Positions 28,604 through 38,263 of a DNA stretch of 64,000 nucleotides are shown here, one piece after another (position 1 is the stretch's first letter; the number at the start of each line of letters is the position of its first letter). Under the pieces are notes generated by a model. That model saw nothing but the letters and a program-made list of their open reading frames with translations. It had not been told where the DNA came from and ran no database searches. The translations under genes and the position numbers were made by a program. Origin of the DNA: Bradyrhizobium sp. AZCC 1610 (GTDB lineage Bacteria > Pseudomonadota > Alphaproteobacteria > Rhizobiales > Xanthobacteraceae). Where the stretch lies: the NCBI RefSeq assembly GCF_036924515.1, contig NZ_JAZHRR010000001.1:3443001-3507000 (forward strand). Reading direction: 5' to 3'.

Positions 28604-28624
28604 TTATATCAATTTTTTGTATAA
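28604..28624. promoter_or_regulatory. Candidate LysR-type operator (TTATA-N11-TATAA)
   Basis: An interrupted palindrome with the T-N11-A geometry recognised by LysR-type regulators, centred in the 112-bp gap between the divergent LysR and tartrate dehydrogenase genes. It is 20 nt from the LysR start, so it could also give autoregulation. Confidence 0.5.
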
Positions 28625-28696
28625 ACGCGAGCCGATTGCCTCCCCTCGCCTCAGGCCGCAAGCTCCCGCTCAGCAAGCTGGCTCACGGAGATTTCG

Positions 28697-29770
28697 ATGC
28701 GTGAATATTCAATCGCGGCGATTCCGGCCGACGGGATCGGCCCCGAGGTCATTGCCGCCGGCGTTCAGGCGCTCGAGAACCTCCAAAAACGCCTGGGCGA
28801 TGTGAAGTTCAATGTCGAGACCTTCGATTGGGGTTCCGCCTACTATCGCAAGCACGGCGTGATGATGCCAACGGATGCGCTCACCACGCTGAAGAAATTC
28901 GATGCGATCTATTTCGGCGCGGTCGGCGCTCCCGATGTTCCCGACCACATCACGCTGTGGGGCCTGAGGCTACCGATCTGTCAGGGCTTTGACCAATACG
29001 CCAATGTCCGGCCGACCAGGATCCTGCCCGGCATCACCTCGCCGCTGCGTCATGCCGGCCCCGGCGACCTCGACTGGGTGATCGTGCGTGAAAACTCCGA
29101 AGGCGAATATGCCGGCTGCGGCGGGCGGGTGCATCGCGGCCTGCCGGAAGAAGTCGGCACGGAAGTAGCTATCTTCACCCGCGTCGGGGTCCAGCGCATC
29201 ATGCGCTACGCATTCAGGCTGGCGCAGTCGCGGCCGCGAAAACTCCTTACTGTGGCGACCAAGTCGAATGCGCAGCGACATGGCATGGTGATGTGGGACG
29301 AGATCGCCGACGAGGTCTCGAAAGAATTTCCTGATGTCACCTGGGACAAGATGCTGGTCGATGCGATGACGGTGCGGATGACGCTGAAGCCGCAGAGCCT
29401 CGACACCATCGTGGCAACCAACCTCCATGCCGATATCCTGTCCGACCTCGCCGGCGCGCTGGCCGGCAGTCTCGGCGTGGCCCCGACCGCGAACATCGAT
29501 CCCGAGCGGCGCTTTCCCTCGATGTTCGAGCCGATCCATGGCTCGGCGTTCGACATCACTGGCAAGGGCATCGCCAATCCGGTCGCGAGCTTCTGGACCG
29601 CGTCGCAGATGCTCGATCATCTCGGCGAGGCCGAAGCCTCGGCGCGGCTGATGCGCGCGGTGGAGAAGGTTACGGGCGCCGGTATCACGACGCCCGATGT
29701 CGGCGGCACCGCGACGACGAAGGATGTCACCGAGGCTGTTGTGGAGGCGATCCATAGCTCCAACGTGTGA
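28697..29770 (+). CDS. ttuC: Tartrate dehydrogenase / D-malate-type decarboxylating dehydrogenase
   Basis: 357 residues of the isocitrate/isopropylmalate dehydrogenase superfamily, tartrate dehydrogenase branch, which oxidises tartrate and decarboxylates D-malate with NAD+. Seen: 'IPADGIGPEVIAAG' at the start, 'VRENSEGEYAG' (substrate loop, near 131), the catalytic Lys/Asp 'DAMTVRMTLKP' region and 'EPIHGSAFDITGKGIANP' near 277. Start is preceded by CGGAGA. Divergent from a LysR gene and followed 83 nt later by a solute receptor: probably a small hydroxy-acid uptake and use cluster. Confidence 0.88.
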   Translation: MREYSIAAIPADGIGPEVIAAGVQALENLQKRLGDVKFNVETFDWGSAYYRKHGVMMPTDALTTLKKFDAIYFGAVGAPDVPDHITLWGLRLPICQGFDQYANVRPTRILPGITSPLRHAGPGDLDWVIVRENSEGEYAGCGGRVHRGLPEEVGTEVAIFTRVGVQRIMRYAFRLAQSRPRKLLTVATKSNAQRHGMVMWDEIADEVSKEFPDVTWDKMLVDAMTVRMTLKPQSLDTIVATNLHADILSDLAGALAGSLGVAPTANIDPERRFPSMFEPIHGSAFDITGKGIANPVASFWTASQMLDHLGEAEASARLMRAVEKVTGAGITTPDVGGTATTKDVTEAVVEAIHSSNV

Positions 29771-29853
29771 CGGTCCGTCACTGGCGTGACGGTCCCGGTC
29801 GCGAGGAAAAAAGCCCACGAGATAAATCAGAACAAGAATTCAGGGAGGCGCAA

Positions 29854-30828
29854 ATGCAAATGAAGAAGACAGCCGCGATCGCGCTCGCATTCGCCATGGT
29901 CAGCTCCGCGGCCTTCGCGCAAAACTATCCGAGCCGGCCAATCACGCTGCTGGTGCCGTTCGCCGCCGGCGGCGCCACCGACACGGTGGCGCGGGTGACC
30001 GCGCAATCGATGTCAAAACTGCTGGGTCAGACGATCGTCATCGAGAACGCAACGGGAGCCGGCGGCACCATCGCCGCGACGCGGGCCTCGCGCGCCGAAC
30101 CGGACGGCCATACGCTGCTGATCCACCACATCGGCATCTCCACGGCCGCGACGCTGTACCGCAAGCTGCCCTACGACACCAAGACGGCGTTCGCGCCTGT
30201 TGGACTCGTGACCAACGCACCGATGACGATCATCGGCCGTCCCGATTTGCCGCCGAACACGCTGGCCGAACTGGTGACGTACATCAAGGCCAATGGCGAC
30301 AAGATGACGTTTGGCAATGCGGGGCTCGGCGCCGCTTCGCATCTTTGCGGCATGCTGTTCATGACGGCCGTCGGCAAGGAAATTCTGACCGTGCCCTACA
30401 AGGGCAATGCCCCCGTCATGAACGACCTCATCGCCAAGCAGATCGATCTCTCCTGCGACCAGACCACGAACACCACGGCGCCGATCGCCTCGAAGCTGGT
30501 CAAAGCCTACGCCATCACCACGAAGTCGCGTCTCGCGTCCATGCCCGATCTTCCTAGCGCGGATGAAGCCGGTCTGAAGGGTTTTGAGGTCGGCGCCTGG
30601 CACGGCATCTATGCCCCGAAGGGAACGCCCGACGATATCATCCAGAAACTATCCAAGACGCTTCAGGAAGCATTACGGGACCCCGACCTGGTGAAGCGGT
30701 TCAACGACATCAACACCGAACCTGTGCCGCAGGATCAGGCCACTCCGGAAGCGCTGAAAGCGCAGTTGATCAGCGAAGTCGATCGCTGGGCGCCGATCAT
30801 CCGCGCTGCCAACCAGTTTGCGGATTGA
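29854..30828 (+). CDS. Tripartite tricarboxylate transporter substrate-binding protein (Bug/TctC family)
   Basis: 324 residues: signal peptide to about residue 25 ('AFAQNYPSRPI'), then the TctC/Bug signature 'TLLVPFAAGGATDTVAR' and 'IENATGAGGTIAA'. These periplasmic receptors bind carboxylates or their amides for TTT transporters or for signalling. The ATG at 29854 is preceded by AGGGAGG 6 nt away. No TctA/TctB membrane genes are near, so it must work with components encoded elsewhere. Likely co-transcribed with ttuC, making tartrate or a similar acid the plausible ligand (inference). Confidence 0.88.
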   Translation: MQMKKTAAIALAFAMVSSAAFAQNYPSRPITLLVPFAAGGATDTVARVTAQSMSKLLGQTIVIENATGAGGTIAATRASRAEPDGHTLLIHHIGISTAATLYRKLPYDTKTAFAPVGLVTNAPMTIIGRPDLPPNTLAELVTYIKANGDKMTFGNAGLGAASHLCGMLFMTAVGKEILTVPYKGNAPVMNDLIAKQIDLSCDQTTNTTAPIASKLVKAYAITTKSRLASMPDLPSADEAGLKGFEVGAWHGIYAPKGTPDDIIQKLSKTLQEALRDPDLVKRFNDINTEPVPQDQATPEALKAQLISEVDRWAPIIRAANQFAD

Positions 30829-30834
30829 GGCTTC

Positions 30835-31701
30835 TCAGCGTTCGCCGCCGAACAGCGCGCGCGCATTGACATGCGCAATCTGCGCCGCGATCTTTGGCGG
30901 CAACTGCGCGAGCCACGCCCGATACCCCGCCATGATCTCGCCGTAGCTCTCCCAGCGCTCGTTGATCCAGGTGTCGGAGCCGAGCAGGAAGCGGTCGGGA
31001 TAGCGTTCGAACAATGCGCGCCATTCCGACGTCAGCTTGCCGCTGCCGTCAACGATGCCGCTGCGGTAGGACAATTCGCCCCAAAGCTTTGGATATTTCG
31101 ACAGCATCTCGGCAACGCGGTCGGTCGAGAGGCCGAAGCCGGTATGGGCCCAGATGATGCGGACACGCGGATTGTGTCGCATCAGGATTTCGACGGCGAT
31201 ATCATCCGCATGGGCGTGCAGATAGAGGTCGTGCTCAACCGCGAAATCGACGGTCTTTTTCACCCATTCGGTATCGGCCGCCTTGCCCGAAATATGAAAC
31301 TCGCCGATGCCGCGGTAATAGCCGCGTTTGAATTCGTCCTGCACGAGGTCGAAGATGAAGGGATCGCCGAACCAGGTCTGGATATCGGCGCGCACGCGAT
31401 ACGGCCGGATGAAGGGGACGACCTGCAGGCCCTGCGGCTTCGCGTCCATCAGGGCATGCGTACCGGTGTTGGGGCGGCTGGTGGCGAGGATGCCGGTGAC
31501 GCGGTGCTTTCTAAACAGCGCCAGCACTTCGTCGACGCTGTAATGGGGCTTTGGCTCCCAATTGTAGTGCATATGGGCGTCGAAGATTTCGATCGGCTCA
31601 TCCGCACGGGTCGGACTGAGGGTACCGGTGACGCATGCAAGCGCGATCAGGAAAGCGGCGCCCCGGGCAGCCGACCGCATTACGCGCCTGAAGGTCATCA
31701 T
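30835..31701 (-). CDS. Exported amidohydrolase-2 family protein
   Basis: 288 residues with a long signal peptide (basic start with two Arg-rich clusters, hydrophobic core to about 30, 'TRADE'). The mature part is a TIM-barrel metal hydrolase of the amidohydrolase-2 family: 'IFDAHMHYNW' (HxH near 43), 'LHAHADD' (near 165), 'IIWAHTGFG' and 'LLGSDTW' near 250 carrying the catalytic Asp. Substrate unknown. Its start overlaps the stop of the RND pump gene by 4 nt, so it is coupled to an efflux system. Confidence 0.82.
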   Translation of the reverse strand: MMTFRRVMRSAARGAAFLIALACVTGTLSPTRADEPIEIFDAHMHYNWEPKPHYSVDEVLALFRKHRVTGILATSRPNTGTHALMDAKPQGLQVVPFIRPYRVRADIQTWFGDPFIFDLVQDEFKRGYYRGIGEFHISGKAADTEWVKKTVDFAVEHDLYLHAHADDIAVEILMRHNPRVRIIWAHTGFGLSTDRVAEMLSKYPKLWGELSYRSGIVDGSGKLTSEWRALFERYPDRFLLGSDTWINERWESYGEIMAGYRAWLAQLPPKIAAQIAHVNARALFGGER

Positions 31702-34700
31702 TCGGCGGCGACCACGTGCGGCCGCTCGCCCTCGCCGGTCTCGGCCAGTTGCGGCTCGAGCTTGCGCCGCAGACGGCGGTCGATGCGGTCGAGATAGATG
31801 TAGACGACCGGCGTGATGTACAGCGTCAGCAGCTGCGACAGGCAGAGCCCGCCGACCACGGCGATGCCGAGCGGCTGGCGCAATTCGGCGCCGGCGCCGG
31901 CGCCGAGCGCAATCGGCAGCGTGCCGAAGATCGCGGCAAACGTCGTCATCATGATCGGGCGGAAACGCAACAGCGCCGCTTCCCGGATCGCGTGCTCGGC
32001 ACTTAGGCCGACGCGGCGGCGCTCCAGCGCAAAGTCCACCATCATGATGGCGTTCTTCTTGACGATGCCGACCAGCATCACGATTCCGATCATGGCAATG
32101 ACCGACATCTCCATCCCGAACAGCATCAACGTCAGGATCGCACCGATGCCGGCCGACGGCAGGCCCGAGATGATGGTGATCGGATGGATGAAGCTCTCGT
32201 AGAGAATGCCGAGGATGACGAAGGCCGCGAACACCGCGGCGAGGATCAGGACGCCCTGCCCGCGCAGCGAATCCTGGAACACCTGCGCTGTGCCGGAGAA
32301 GCCGGTGGCGATGGTCGCCGGCAGGTTCGAGGCCTGCTCGAGCTCGGTGATCTTGTCGACCGCATAGCCCAGCGAATTACCGGGCGCGAGGTTGAAGGAG
32401 ATCGTCACCGCCGGCTGCTGGGCCTGGTGGTTGATCTGCAGCGGACCGACGGACGGAACCAGTTTTGCCACCGCCGACAGCGGGATGGTCTGGTTGTTCT
32501 GGGTCTTCATGTAGAGCTTGGAGAGGTCAGACGGATCGACCCGGAACTGCGGCTGCACTTCCAGGATGATCTGGTAGTCGTTTGACGGCATGTAGATGGT
32601 GCCAACCTGGCGCGAGCCATAGGCGTTGTAGAGCTGGTTGCGGACCTGATCGACGGTGATGCCGTAGACCGCCGCCTTCTCGCGGTCGATGTCGACCGTC
32701 ATCTGCGGGTTCTTGATGTAGAGGTCGGTGGTGACGTCGAGCAGGCCCGGCAGCTTCTCGATCTTCTCGCGCATCTCGGGCGCCAAACGATAGAGCGACT
32801 CGGTGTCGCCGCTCTGCATCACATATTGATACTGGCTCTTGGAAATTCGGCCGCCGATATTGAGATTCTGGATCGGCTGGAAGAACGCCTGCATGCCCGG
32901 GATCTGCCGGGCCGTATTGCGCAGCCGGCCGATGATGGTGTTGAGGTTGTCGCGCGCCTTTTTCGGCTTCAGTGCGATGAACAGGCGGCCGTAATTCGCC
33001 GTCGTGTTCGGGCCGCCGGCGCCGACGGTGGAGTTGATGTATTCGATCGCGGGATCGGTTCTCAGCACGTCGACCAGCGCCTGCTGCCGCTCCTTCATCG
33101 CCTCGAAGGAAGTATCGGTGGCGGCTTCGGTGACGCCGATCAGGAAGCCGGTGTCCTCCTGCGGGAAGAAGCCCTTCGGCACGATCATGTAGAGATAGAC
33201 GGTGCCGCCCAGGGTGGCCAGCGTCACCATCAGCATCAGGAATTTTCGGGCCAGCACGAGATCGAGCGTCCATTCATAGGCGCGCAGCCAGGAATCGAAC
33301 ATCGCCTCGAATCCGCGGAGCACGATATTCGGCCGCTTGGTCGGGTCATGCGCCCGCAGCACGCGCGCGCACAGCATCGGCGTGAGCGTCAGCGACACGA
33401 ATCCGGACACCAGGATCGCAACCGATACGGTGACCGCGAATTCGCGGAACACGCGGCCGACGACGCCGCCCATCAGCAGCACGGGAATGAACACGGCGAT
33501 CAGCGAAAACGTGATCGAGATGATCGTAAAGCCGATCTCGCGCGCGCCCTTGAGAGCTGCCTCGAACGGCCGCATGCCGTGCTCGATGTGGCGGACGATG
33601 TTCTCCAGCATGACGATGGCGTCATCGACCACGAAGCCGACCGACAGCGTCAGCGCCAGCAGCGTCATATTGTTGATGGAATAATCGAGCGCGTACATCA
33701 CCGCGCAGGTGCCGAACAGCGAAATCGGAACCGCCAGCGCCGGAATGAAGGTCGCGGACGCCGAGCGCAGGAACAGGAAGATCACCAGGATCACCAGCCC
33801 GACCGCAATCAGCAGCGTCTCCTCGACGTCGGCCACCGCCTGGCGAATGGAAATGGAGCGGTCCATCAGCACGTTGATCGAAACCGATGGCGGGATCTGC
33901 GCCCGCAGCGCCGGGAACTTGGCCAGGATGGAATCGACCACCGCCACGGTGTTGGCGTCTGGCTGCTTCTGGATACCGAGCACGATGGCGCGCTCGCCGT
34001 TCAGCCAGCTCGCGATCCGCTCGTTCTCGACGCTGTCGTAGATCCGCGCGACCTCGTCGAGCTTGACCGGGAAACCGTTGCGCCAGGCTACCACGATCTG
34101 GCGATAGTCCATCGCCTTGTCCATCTGGCCCGAGGCCTGCAGCGCCACGTCCTGCTTCGGTCCGTTCAGCGTGCCGACCGGGGTCGAGGAATTGGCGCGG
34201 GATACCGCCGTCCTGATGTCCTCGAGCGACAGCCCGCGCGCCGCGGCCGCCTCGGGATCGGCCTGGACGCGGATGGCGAACTTCTGCGCGCCGTAGACGC
34301 TGACCTGGGCGACGCCCGGAATCTGCGAGAGCGTCTGGCCGATGGTGATGTCGCCATATTCGTGCACGGCCGACAGCGGCAGCGTCGACGAGGTGAGCAC
34401 GACGAACAGAACCGGGAAATCGGCCGGGTTCACTTTGCGGAAGCTCGGCGGGATGAGCATCTCGACCGGCAACCGGCGCTGCGCAATCGTCAGCGCGGTC
34501 TGTACGTCGAGCGCCGCGGCGTCGATGTTGCGGTTGAGATCGAACTGGATGGTGATGGTGCTGGTGCCCTGCGATGAGTTCGACGACATCGAGGAGATGC
34601 CGGCAACCGTCGAAAGCTGGCGCTCGATGACGCCGGCAACCGAGGCCGCCATGGTGTCCGCGCTGGCGCCCGGCAAGGTCGCGGTCACGGCAATGGTCGG

Positions 34701-34826
34701 GAAATCGACCCGCGGCAGCGCCGAGACCGGCAGCAGGCGGAAGCCGAAAATGCCGAACGCGATGATCGACGCCGTGATCAGCGTCGTCATGACCGGCCGG
34801 CGGATACAGAGTTCGGAGAGCGTCAT
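31698..34826 (-). CDS. RND-family efflux pump inner-membrane subunit (MdtB/MdtC-like)
   Basis: 1042 residues, full length for a hydrophobe/amphiphile RND pump: twelve membrane helices and two large periplasmic porter loops. 'LCIRRPVMTTLITASIIAFG' opens the first helix; the proton-relay pair is in 'GFVVDDAIVMLEN' (near residue 405), and 'GPQINHQAQQP'-type docking sequence appears in the second loop. It exchanges protons for drugs or other amphiphiles with the adaptor encoded 3 nt upstream. No outer-membrane channel gene is near. Substrate not predictable from sequence. Confidence 0.93.
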   Translation of the reverse strand: MTLSELCIRRPVMTTLITASIIAFGIFGFRLLPVSALPRVDFPTIAVTATLPGASADTMAASVAGVIERQLSTVAGISSMSSNSSQGTSTITIQFDLNRNIDAAALDVQTALTIAQRRLPVEMLIPPSFRKVNPADFPVLFVVLTSSTLPLSAVHEYGDITIGQTLSQIPGVAQVSVYGAQKFAIRVQADPEAAAARGLSLEDIRTAVSRANSSTPVGTLNGPKQDVALQASGQMDKAMDYRQIVVAWRNGFPVKLDEVARIYDSVENERIASWLNGERAIVLGIQKQPDANTVAVVDSILAKFPALRAQIPPSVSINVLMDRSISIRQAVADVEETLLIAVGLVILVIFLFLRSASATFIPALAVPISLFGTCAVMYALDYSINNMTLLALTLSVGFVVDDAIVMLENIVRHIEHGMRPFEAALKGAREIGFTIISITFSLIAVFIPVLLMGGVVGRVFREFAVTVSVAILVSGFVSLTLTPMLCARVLRAHDPTKRPNIVLRGFEAMFDSWLRAYEWTLDLVLARKFLMLMVTLATLGGTVYLYMIVPKGFFPQEDTGFLIGVTEAATDTSFEAMKERQQALVDVLRTDPAIEYINSTVGAGGPNTTANYGRLFIALKPKKARDNLNTIIGRLRNTARQIPGMQAFFQPIQNLNIGGRISKSQYQYVMQSGDTESLYRLAPEMREKIEKLPGLLDVTTDLYIKNPQMTVDIDREKAAVYGITVDQVRNQLYNAYGSRQVGTIYMPSNDYQIILEVQPQFRVDPSDLSKLYMKTQNNQTIPLSAVAKLVPSVGPLQINHQAQQPAVTISFNLAPGNSLGYAVDKITELEQASNLPATIATGFSGTAQVFQDSLRGQGVLILAAVFAAFVILGILYESFIHPITIISGLPSAGIGAILTLMLFGMEMSVIAMIGIVMLVGIVKKNAIMMVDFALERRRVGLSAEHAIREAALLRFRPIMMTTFAAIFGTLPIALGAGAGAELRQPLGIAVVGGLCLSQLLTLYITPVVYIYLDRIDRRLRRKLEPQLAETGEGERPHVVAAE

Positions 34827-34829
34827 CGG

Positions 34830-35969
34830 TTACGCTCCGGCCTTTTTGGCCCGGGCCTCGACCCGCGTTCCGTCCGACAGCAGCAATTGGCCGTCGACAA
34901 CAACGCTTTCGTCGCCGGTAAGCCCCTCCGAGATCACCGACATGCCCTGCGCGGTGCGGTCGACCTTGACCGACTGGACCTTGGCTGTGCCGTCCTTGAC
35001 CACGAAGACGAAATTGCCGCTCTGGCTGCGCTGCACGGCGACCGTCGGCACCACGATCGAATCCTCAGCTCGGATGATCAGCTTGGCCGCGACCAGCGTC
35101 CCCGGCCACAAACTCTCGTTCTCGTTGTTCATGATGCCGCGCACTGTGACCATGCCGGTGGCCATATCCACGGTGTTTTCGACCATCGCGACCTTGCCGC
35201 TCTCGGAGCGCTGATGGCCCGGAATGGTGGCGGTGACGCCGGAGACGCCCTTGGCCATGGCCTCGCGCAGATCGACCAGCACGCGCTGCGGAACCGAGAA
35301 AGTCACGTAGACCGGCGCCATCTGGTTGATCACCGCCAGCGGGGTAGTGTCGGCCGGGCGGACGAAATTGCCGACCTTCACATTGGCAACGCTGATGCGC
35401 CCCGAGAACGGCGCGCGGATCGTGGTGTAGCTTTTCTGGACCTTCAGATTGTCGAGCGCCGCCTGATTGGCCTTGATGGAGCCGGTCAGGATATCGGACT
35501 GCGTTTTGGCGTTGTCGACATTGACCTGCGTGGTGGCGCCCTTGGCGACGAGATCGGTGAAGCGGCGGAGGTCGCGCTGGGCGCCCTCGAGCTGTGCCTG
35601 GTCCCTGGCCAGCACGCCCTCGGCCTGCTCGATCTGGGCATCGATCTGGCGGCTGTCCAGCGTGAACAGCAGATCGCCTTCGCTGACCTTGGCGCCATCA
35701 GCGAAATGCACCGCGACGATGGTGGTTTCCAGCCGCGACTTCAGCGCTACGCTGGAGATCGGCGTCACCATTCCGATCGCATCGACATCGACGGGCATGG
35801 ATTTGCGCTCCGCCTTTGCCAGCTCGACGGATACCATCCGCGGGCGTTGCGGGCCCTGGGCGTTGCTGCTGCCGCCCATCCACGAGGAGCGGGTAACGAA
35901 ACCGGCCGCCGCAAGGATGCCAATGGCGCCGACAAGGAGTATCAAGCTACGCTTTTTCATAATTTTCAC
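34830..35969 (-). CDS. RND efflux periplasmic adaptor (membrane fusion protein)
   Basis: 379 residues: N-terminal membrane anchor ('SLILLVGAIGILAAAGF'), a lipoyl/barrel-sandwich half ('IVAVHFADGAKVSEGDLLFTLD' near 87), an alpha-helical hairpin (about 110-170, 'IDAQIEQAEGVLARDQAQLEGAQRDL'), the second lipoyl half ('YTTIRAPFSGRISVANVKVGNFV') and beta-barrel/membrane-proximal domains. First gene of adaptor-pump-amidohydrolase; 3 nt before the pump gene. Divergent from xth across 145 nt. Confidence 0.93.
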   Translation of the reverse strand: MKIMKKRSLILLVGAIGILAAAGFVTRSSWMGGSSNAQGPQRPRMVSVELAKAERKSMPVDVDAIGMVTPISSVALKSRLETTIVAVHFADGAKVSEGDLLFTLDSRQIDAQIEQAEGVLARDQAQLEGAQRDLRRFTDLVAKGATTQVNVDNAKTQSDILTGSIKANQAALDNLKVQKSYTTIRAPFSGRISVANVKVGNFVRPADTTPLAVINQMAPVYVTFSVPQRVLVDLREAMAKGVSGVTATIPGHQRSESGKVAMVENTVDMATGMVTVRGIMNNENESLWPGTLVAAKLIIRAEDSIVVPTVAVQRSQSGNFVFVVKDGTAKVQSVKVDRTAQGMSVISEGLTGDESVVVDGQLLLSDGTRVEARAKKAGA

Positions 35970-36114
35970 GCTCGCCGGTCCTCAAAGGACGGGACGGTCT
36001 CCTGTTGCCCCTTGACGGCGATGTTTGCGCCTTATTTCTAAACGGTTATCACAGCCTCGCTGCACATGGTATGCCACTGCCAGAAAATGTGTAGTTACAA
36101 TCCCGAGCCATTTC

Positions 36115-36906
36115 ATGCGCATTGCAACCTGGAACGTCAATTCGATCCGGCAGCGGGTCGACCATCTCCTGACCTGGCTCAAGGAATGCTCGCCGGACAT
36201 CGTCTGCCTGCAGGAAATCAAATGCGTCGACGAGGCGTTCCCGCGGCTCGAGATCGAATCGCTCGGCTATAACGTCGTCACCCACGGCCAGAAGACCTTC
36301 AATGGTGTCGCGCTACTGTCGAAACTGCCGTTCGACGAGACGCAATCGGGCCTGGCCGGCGACGACGAGGACGCCCACGCCAGGTTCCTCGAAGGCGTGG
36401 TCACGCTGAAGACCGGGGTGATGCGGATCGCCTGCCTCTATCTGCCCAACGGCAACCCGCCGGATACGGACAAATATCCCTATAAACTCAAATGGATGTC
36501 GCGACTTCTTGAGTACTCGAAGGAGCGGCTTAAGGCGGAAGAGCCGCTGGTGCTCGCAGGCGACTTCAACGTCATTCCGGCCGCTCGCGACGTCTATAAC
36601 CCGGCCGCCTGGAGCAACGATGCGCTGTTCCGTCCCCAAACCCGCGAGGCCTTCCAGTCCCTGCTCGGCCTCGGGCTGACGGACGCGCTGCGCGCGGTCA
36701 CCGACGAGCCGGGGCTCTACACCTTCTGGGACTATCAGGCGGGCGCCTGGCAGAAGAACTGGGGCCTTCGAATTGACCATCTCCTGCTGTCGCCGCAGGC
36801 CAGCGACCGCCTGACCAATGTCGGCGTCGACAGCTATGTGCGCGGCTGGGAGAAGCCGTCGGACCACGTGCCGGTGTGGGCGGATTTCGACCTGGAGACG
36901 GCTTGA
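36115..36906 (+). CDS. xth: Exodeoxyribonuclease III
   Basis: 263 residues of the EEP nuclease fold: 'MRIATWNVNSIRQR' (N7-type), 'CLQEIKC' carrying the metal Glu (near 36), 'AGDFNVIPAARDVYNP' (Asp/Asn near 150), 'LRIDHLLLS' and 'SDHVPVWADF' (catalytic His) at the C-terminus. It acts as AP endonuclease and 3'-5' exonuclease in base excision repair. The ATG at 36115 gives the universal 'MRIATWNVNS' start. The stop overlaps a possible TTG start of the next gene. Confidence 0.94.
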   Translation: MRIATWNVNSIRQRVDHLLTWLKECSPDIVCLQEIKCVDEAFPRLEIESLGYNVVTHGQKTFNGVALLSKLPFDETQSGLAGDDEDAHARFLEGVVTLKTGVMRIACLYLPNGNPPDTDKYPYKLKWMSRLLEYSKERLKAEEPLVLAGDFNVIPAARDVYNPAAWSNDALFRPQTREAFQSLLGLGLTDALRAVTDEPGLYTFWDYQAGAWQKNWGLRIDHLLLSPQASDRLTNVGVDSYVRGWEKPSDHVPVWADFDLETA

Positions 36907-37406
36907 GCGCGACCGGCGCGGAGAATGTGAAGATTCGGGACGCGGCGCCCGAAGACGCCGTCGCAGCCTGCCGCGTTCTGACGGAATCAATTTCCCGCTT
37001 ATGCATTGCCGATCACGGCAACGACCCGGCGATCCTCAATGCGTGGCTAGCCAACAAGACGCCGGAGACGGTGGCCGCTTGGGCTGCGCAGAAGGGAAGC
37101 TCGCTCCTGCTCGCCGTTGACGGCGATGTCATCCTCGCGGTGGGATCCGTGACGGACGCAGGCGAGATCACGCTGAACTACGTGGCGCCCGATGCGCGAT
37201 TTCGCGGCGTCAGCCGTGCCTTGCTCAACGCGCTCGAAGCCAGAGCGGTGGAGCGCGGCAACAGGCGTTGCACGCTCACCAGTACCGAGACGGCGCATCG
37301 CTTCTATCGGTCGGCCGGTTATGTTGACGACGGGGTGCGGACCGGGAAGTTCGGCACGAGCTCTGGCTATCCAATGTCAAAACGGATGGTCGCTTCGCAG
37401 CCTTAG
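36903..37406 (+). CDS. GNAT-family N-acetyltransferase
   Basis: About 167 residues of the GNAT fold: 'VKIRDAAPEDAVAACRVL' at the N-terminus, 'LNYVAPDARFRGVSRALLNALEARA' with the acetyl-CoA-binding R-x-x-G-x region (near 95-115), and 'THRFYRSAGY'-like 'AHRFYRSAGYVDDG' near the end. The start is uncertain: TTG at 36903 overlaps the xth stop (TTGA), while GTG at 36927 has GCGGAGA just upstream. Substrate unknown. Probably co-transcribed with xth. Confidence 0.75.
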   Translation: MSATGAENVKIRDAAPEDAVAACRVLTESISRLCIADHGNDPAILNAWLANKTPETVAAWAAQKGSSLLLAVDGDVILAVGSVTDAGEITLNYVAPDARFRGVSRALLNALEARAVERGNRRCTLTSTETAHRFYRSAGYVDDGVRTGKFGTSSGYPMSKRMVASQP

Positions 37407-37414
37407 AATCAGGC

Positions 37415-38263
37415 TCAGTCCCGCTTGCCCTGCACCCAGTGCTCGAGCATCTGCAGCGCCGTGGCGCGGTCGTCGTCGGAGGCCTTGGCGAAAGCGCGGT
37501 TGTAGCTTTCCCGGATCCAGGTCTCGTCGGGGGCCGCGTTGTCGCGCGCCAGCGTCAGCCACATCAGCCCACGGGCGGCCTGACGCGGCAGACGATCGCC
37601 GTTGAACAGCATCTGGCCGAGCATGGCCTGCGCCTGATGCTGGCCCTTCTGGGCAGCCAGACCAAGCCAGCGCGCGCCGTAACGGAAATCGTCCCGCGAG
37701 GCGTCCGGCGTCTTCAGATAAAGCCGCGCCAGATCGTATTGCGCGTCGGCGTTGCCGAAATAGGACGCGGCATAGGAGAACATCTCCCGCGCCCGGTCCG
37801 TATCGGCCTTGATCTTGGAATTGGGGATGCCGTTCAGGTAGTAGCGGCCCAGCGCCACGAAGGCGTTGGCGACGATAGCCGCCTGCGGCGCCGACGGGCT
37901 GTCCTCCGCATGCGCGTTGGCGATACGGCTGAAATATTCGAAGGCGCGCAGATCGTTCTGGATGACGCCATTGCCATCTGCATACATCCGGCCGAGCTTC
38001 CACTGCGCGACGGGATGGCCACCCTCGGCGGCGTATTGCAGCGAAGTCAGCGAGGACGCGGCAACAGCCGTTGCCGTCGCGGGTGGCGCCGGCGGAACCT
38101 TCTTCAGGGCCTGCGCAGTGACGGCCTGCGCGGCGGCGGGCTGGTTCATCATGGGCGGCGCGGCATCCGGCTTCACCGGTGCGCCATCAAATGCGAATCC
38201 GGGAGCTGCCACCGGCGCGGCCCCCAGCATCAACGCAAAAATGATACGCCTAGATGTCCGCAT
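37415..38263 (-). CDS. Exported Sel1/TPR repeat protein, ExoR-like
   Basis: 282 residues with a signal peptide ('[21 protein letters not shown]') and Sel1-type repeats: '[26 protein letters not shown]', '[10 protein letters not shown]', '[15 protein letters not shown]', '[20 protein letters not shown]'. Layout and wording resemble the rhizobial periplasmic regulator ExoR, which restrains the ExoS/ChvI two-component system and so exopolysaccharide output. The identification as ExoR is from memory of the family and only moderate. Another ATG 21 nt upstream is possible. Overlaps the ilvD stop by 14 nt. Confidence 0.72.
   Translation of the reverse strand: MRTSRRIIFALMLGAAPVAAPGFAFDGAPVKPDAAPPMMNQPAAAQAVTAQALKKVPPAPPATATAVAASSLTSLQYAAEGGHPVAQWKLGRMYADGNGVIQNDLRAFEYFSRIANAHAEDSPSAPQAAIVANAFVALGRYYLNGIPNSKIKADTDRAREMFSYAASYFGNADAQYDLARLYLKTPDASRDDFRYGARWLGLAAQKGQHQAQAMLGQMLFNGDRLPRQAARGLMWLTLARDNAAPDETWIRESYNRAFAKASDDDRATALQMLEHWVQGKRD

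Noticed and set aside
32826..34577. 583-residue plus-strand reading frame inside the RND pump gene
   Set aside because: Antisense shadow of a highly conserved pump gene; its translation is Arg/His/Asp-rich with no domain.
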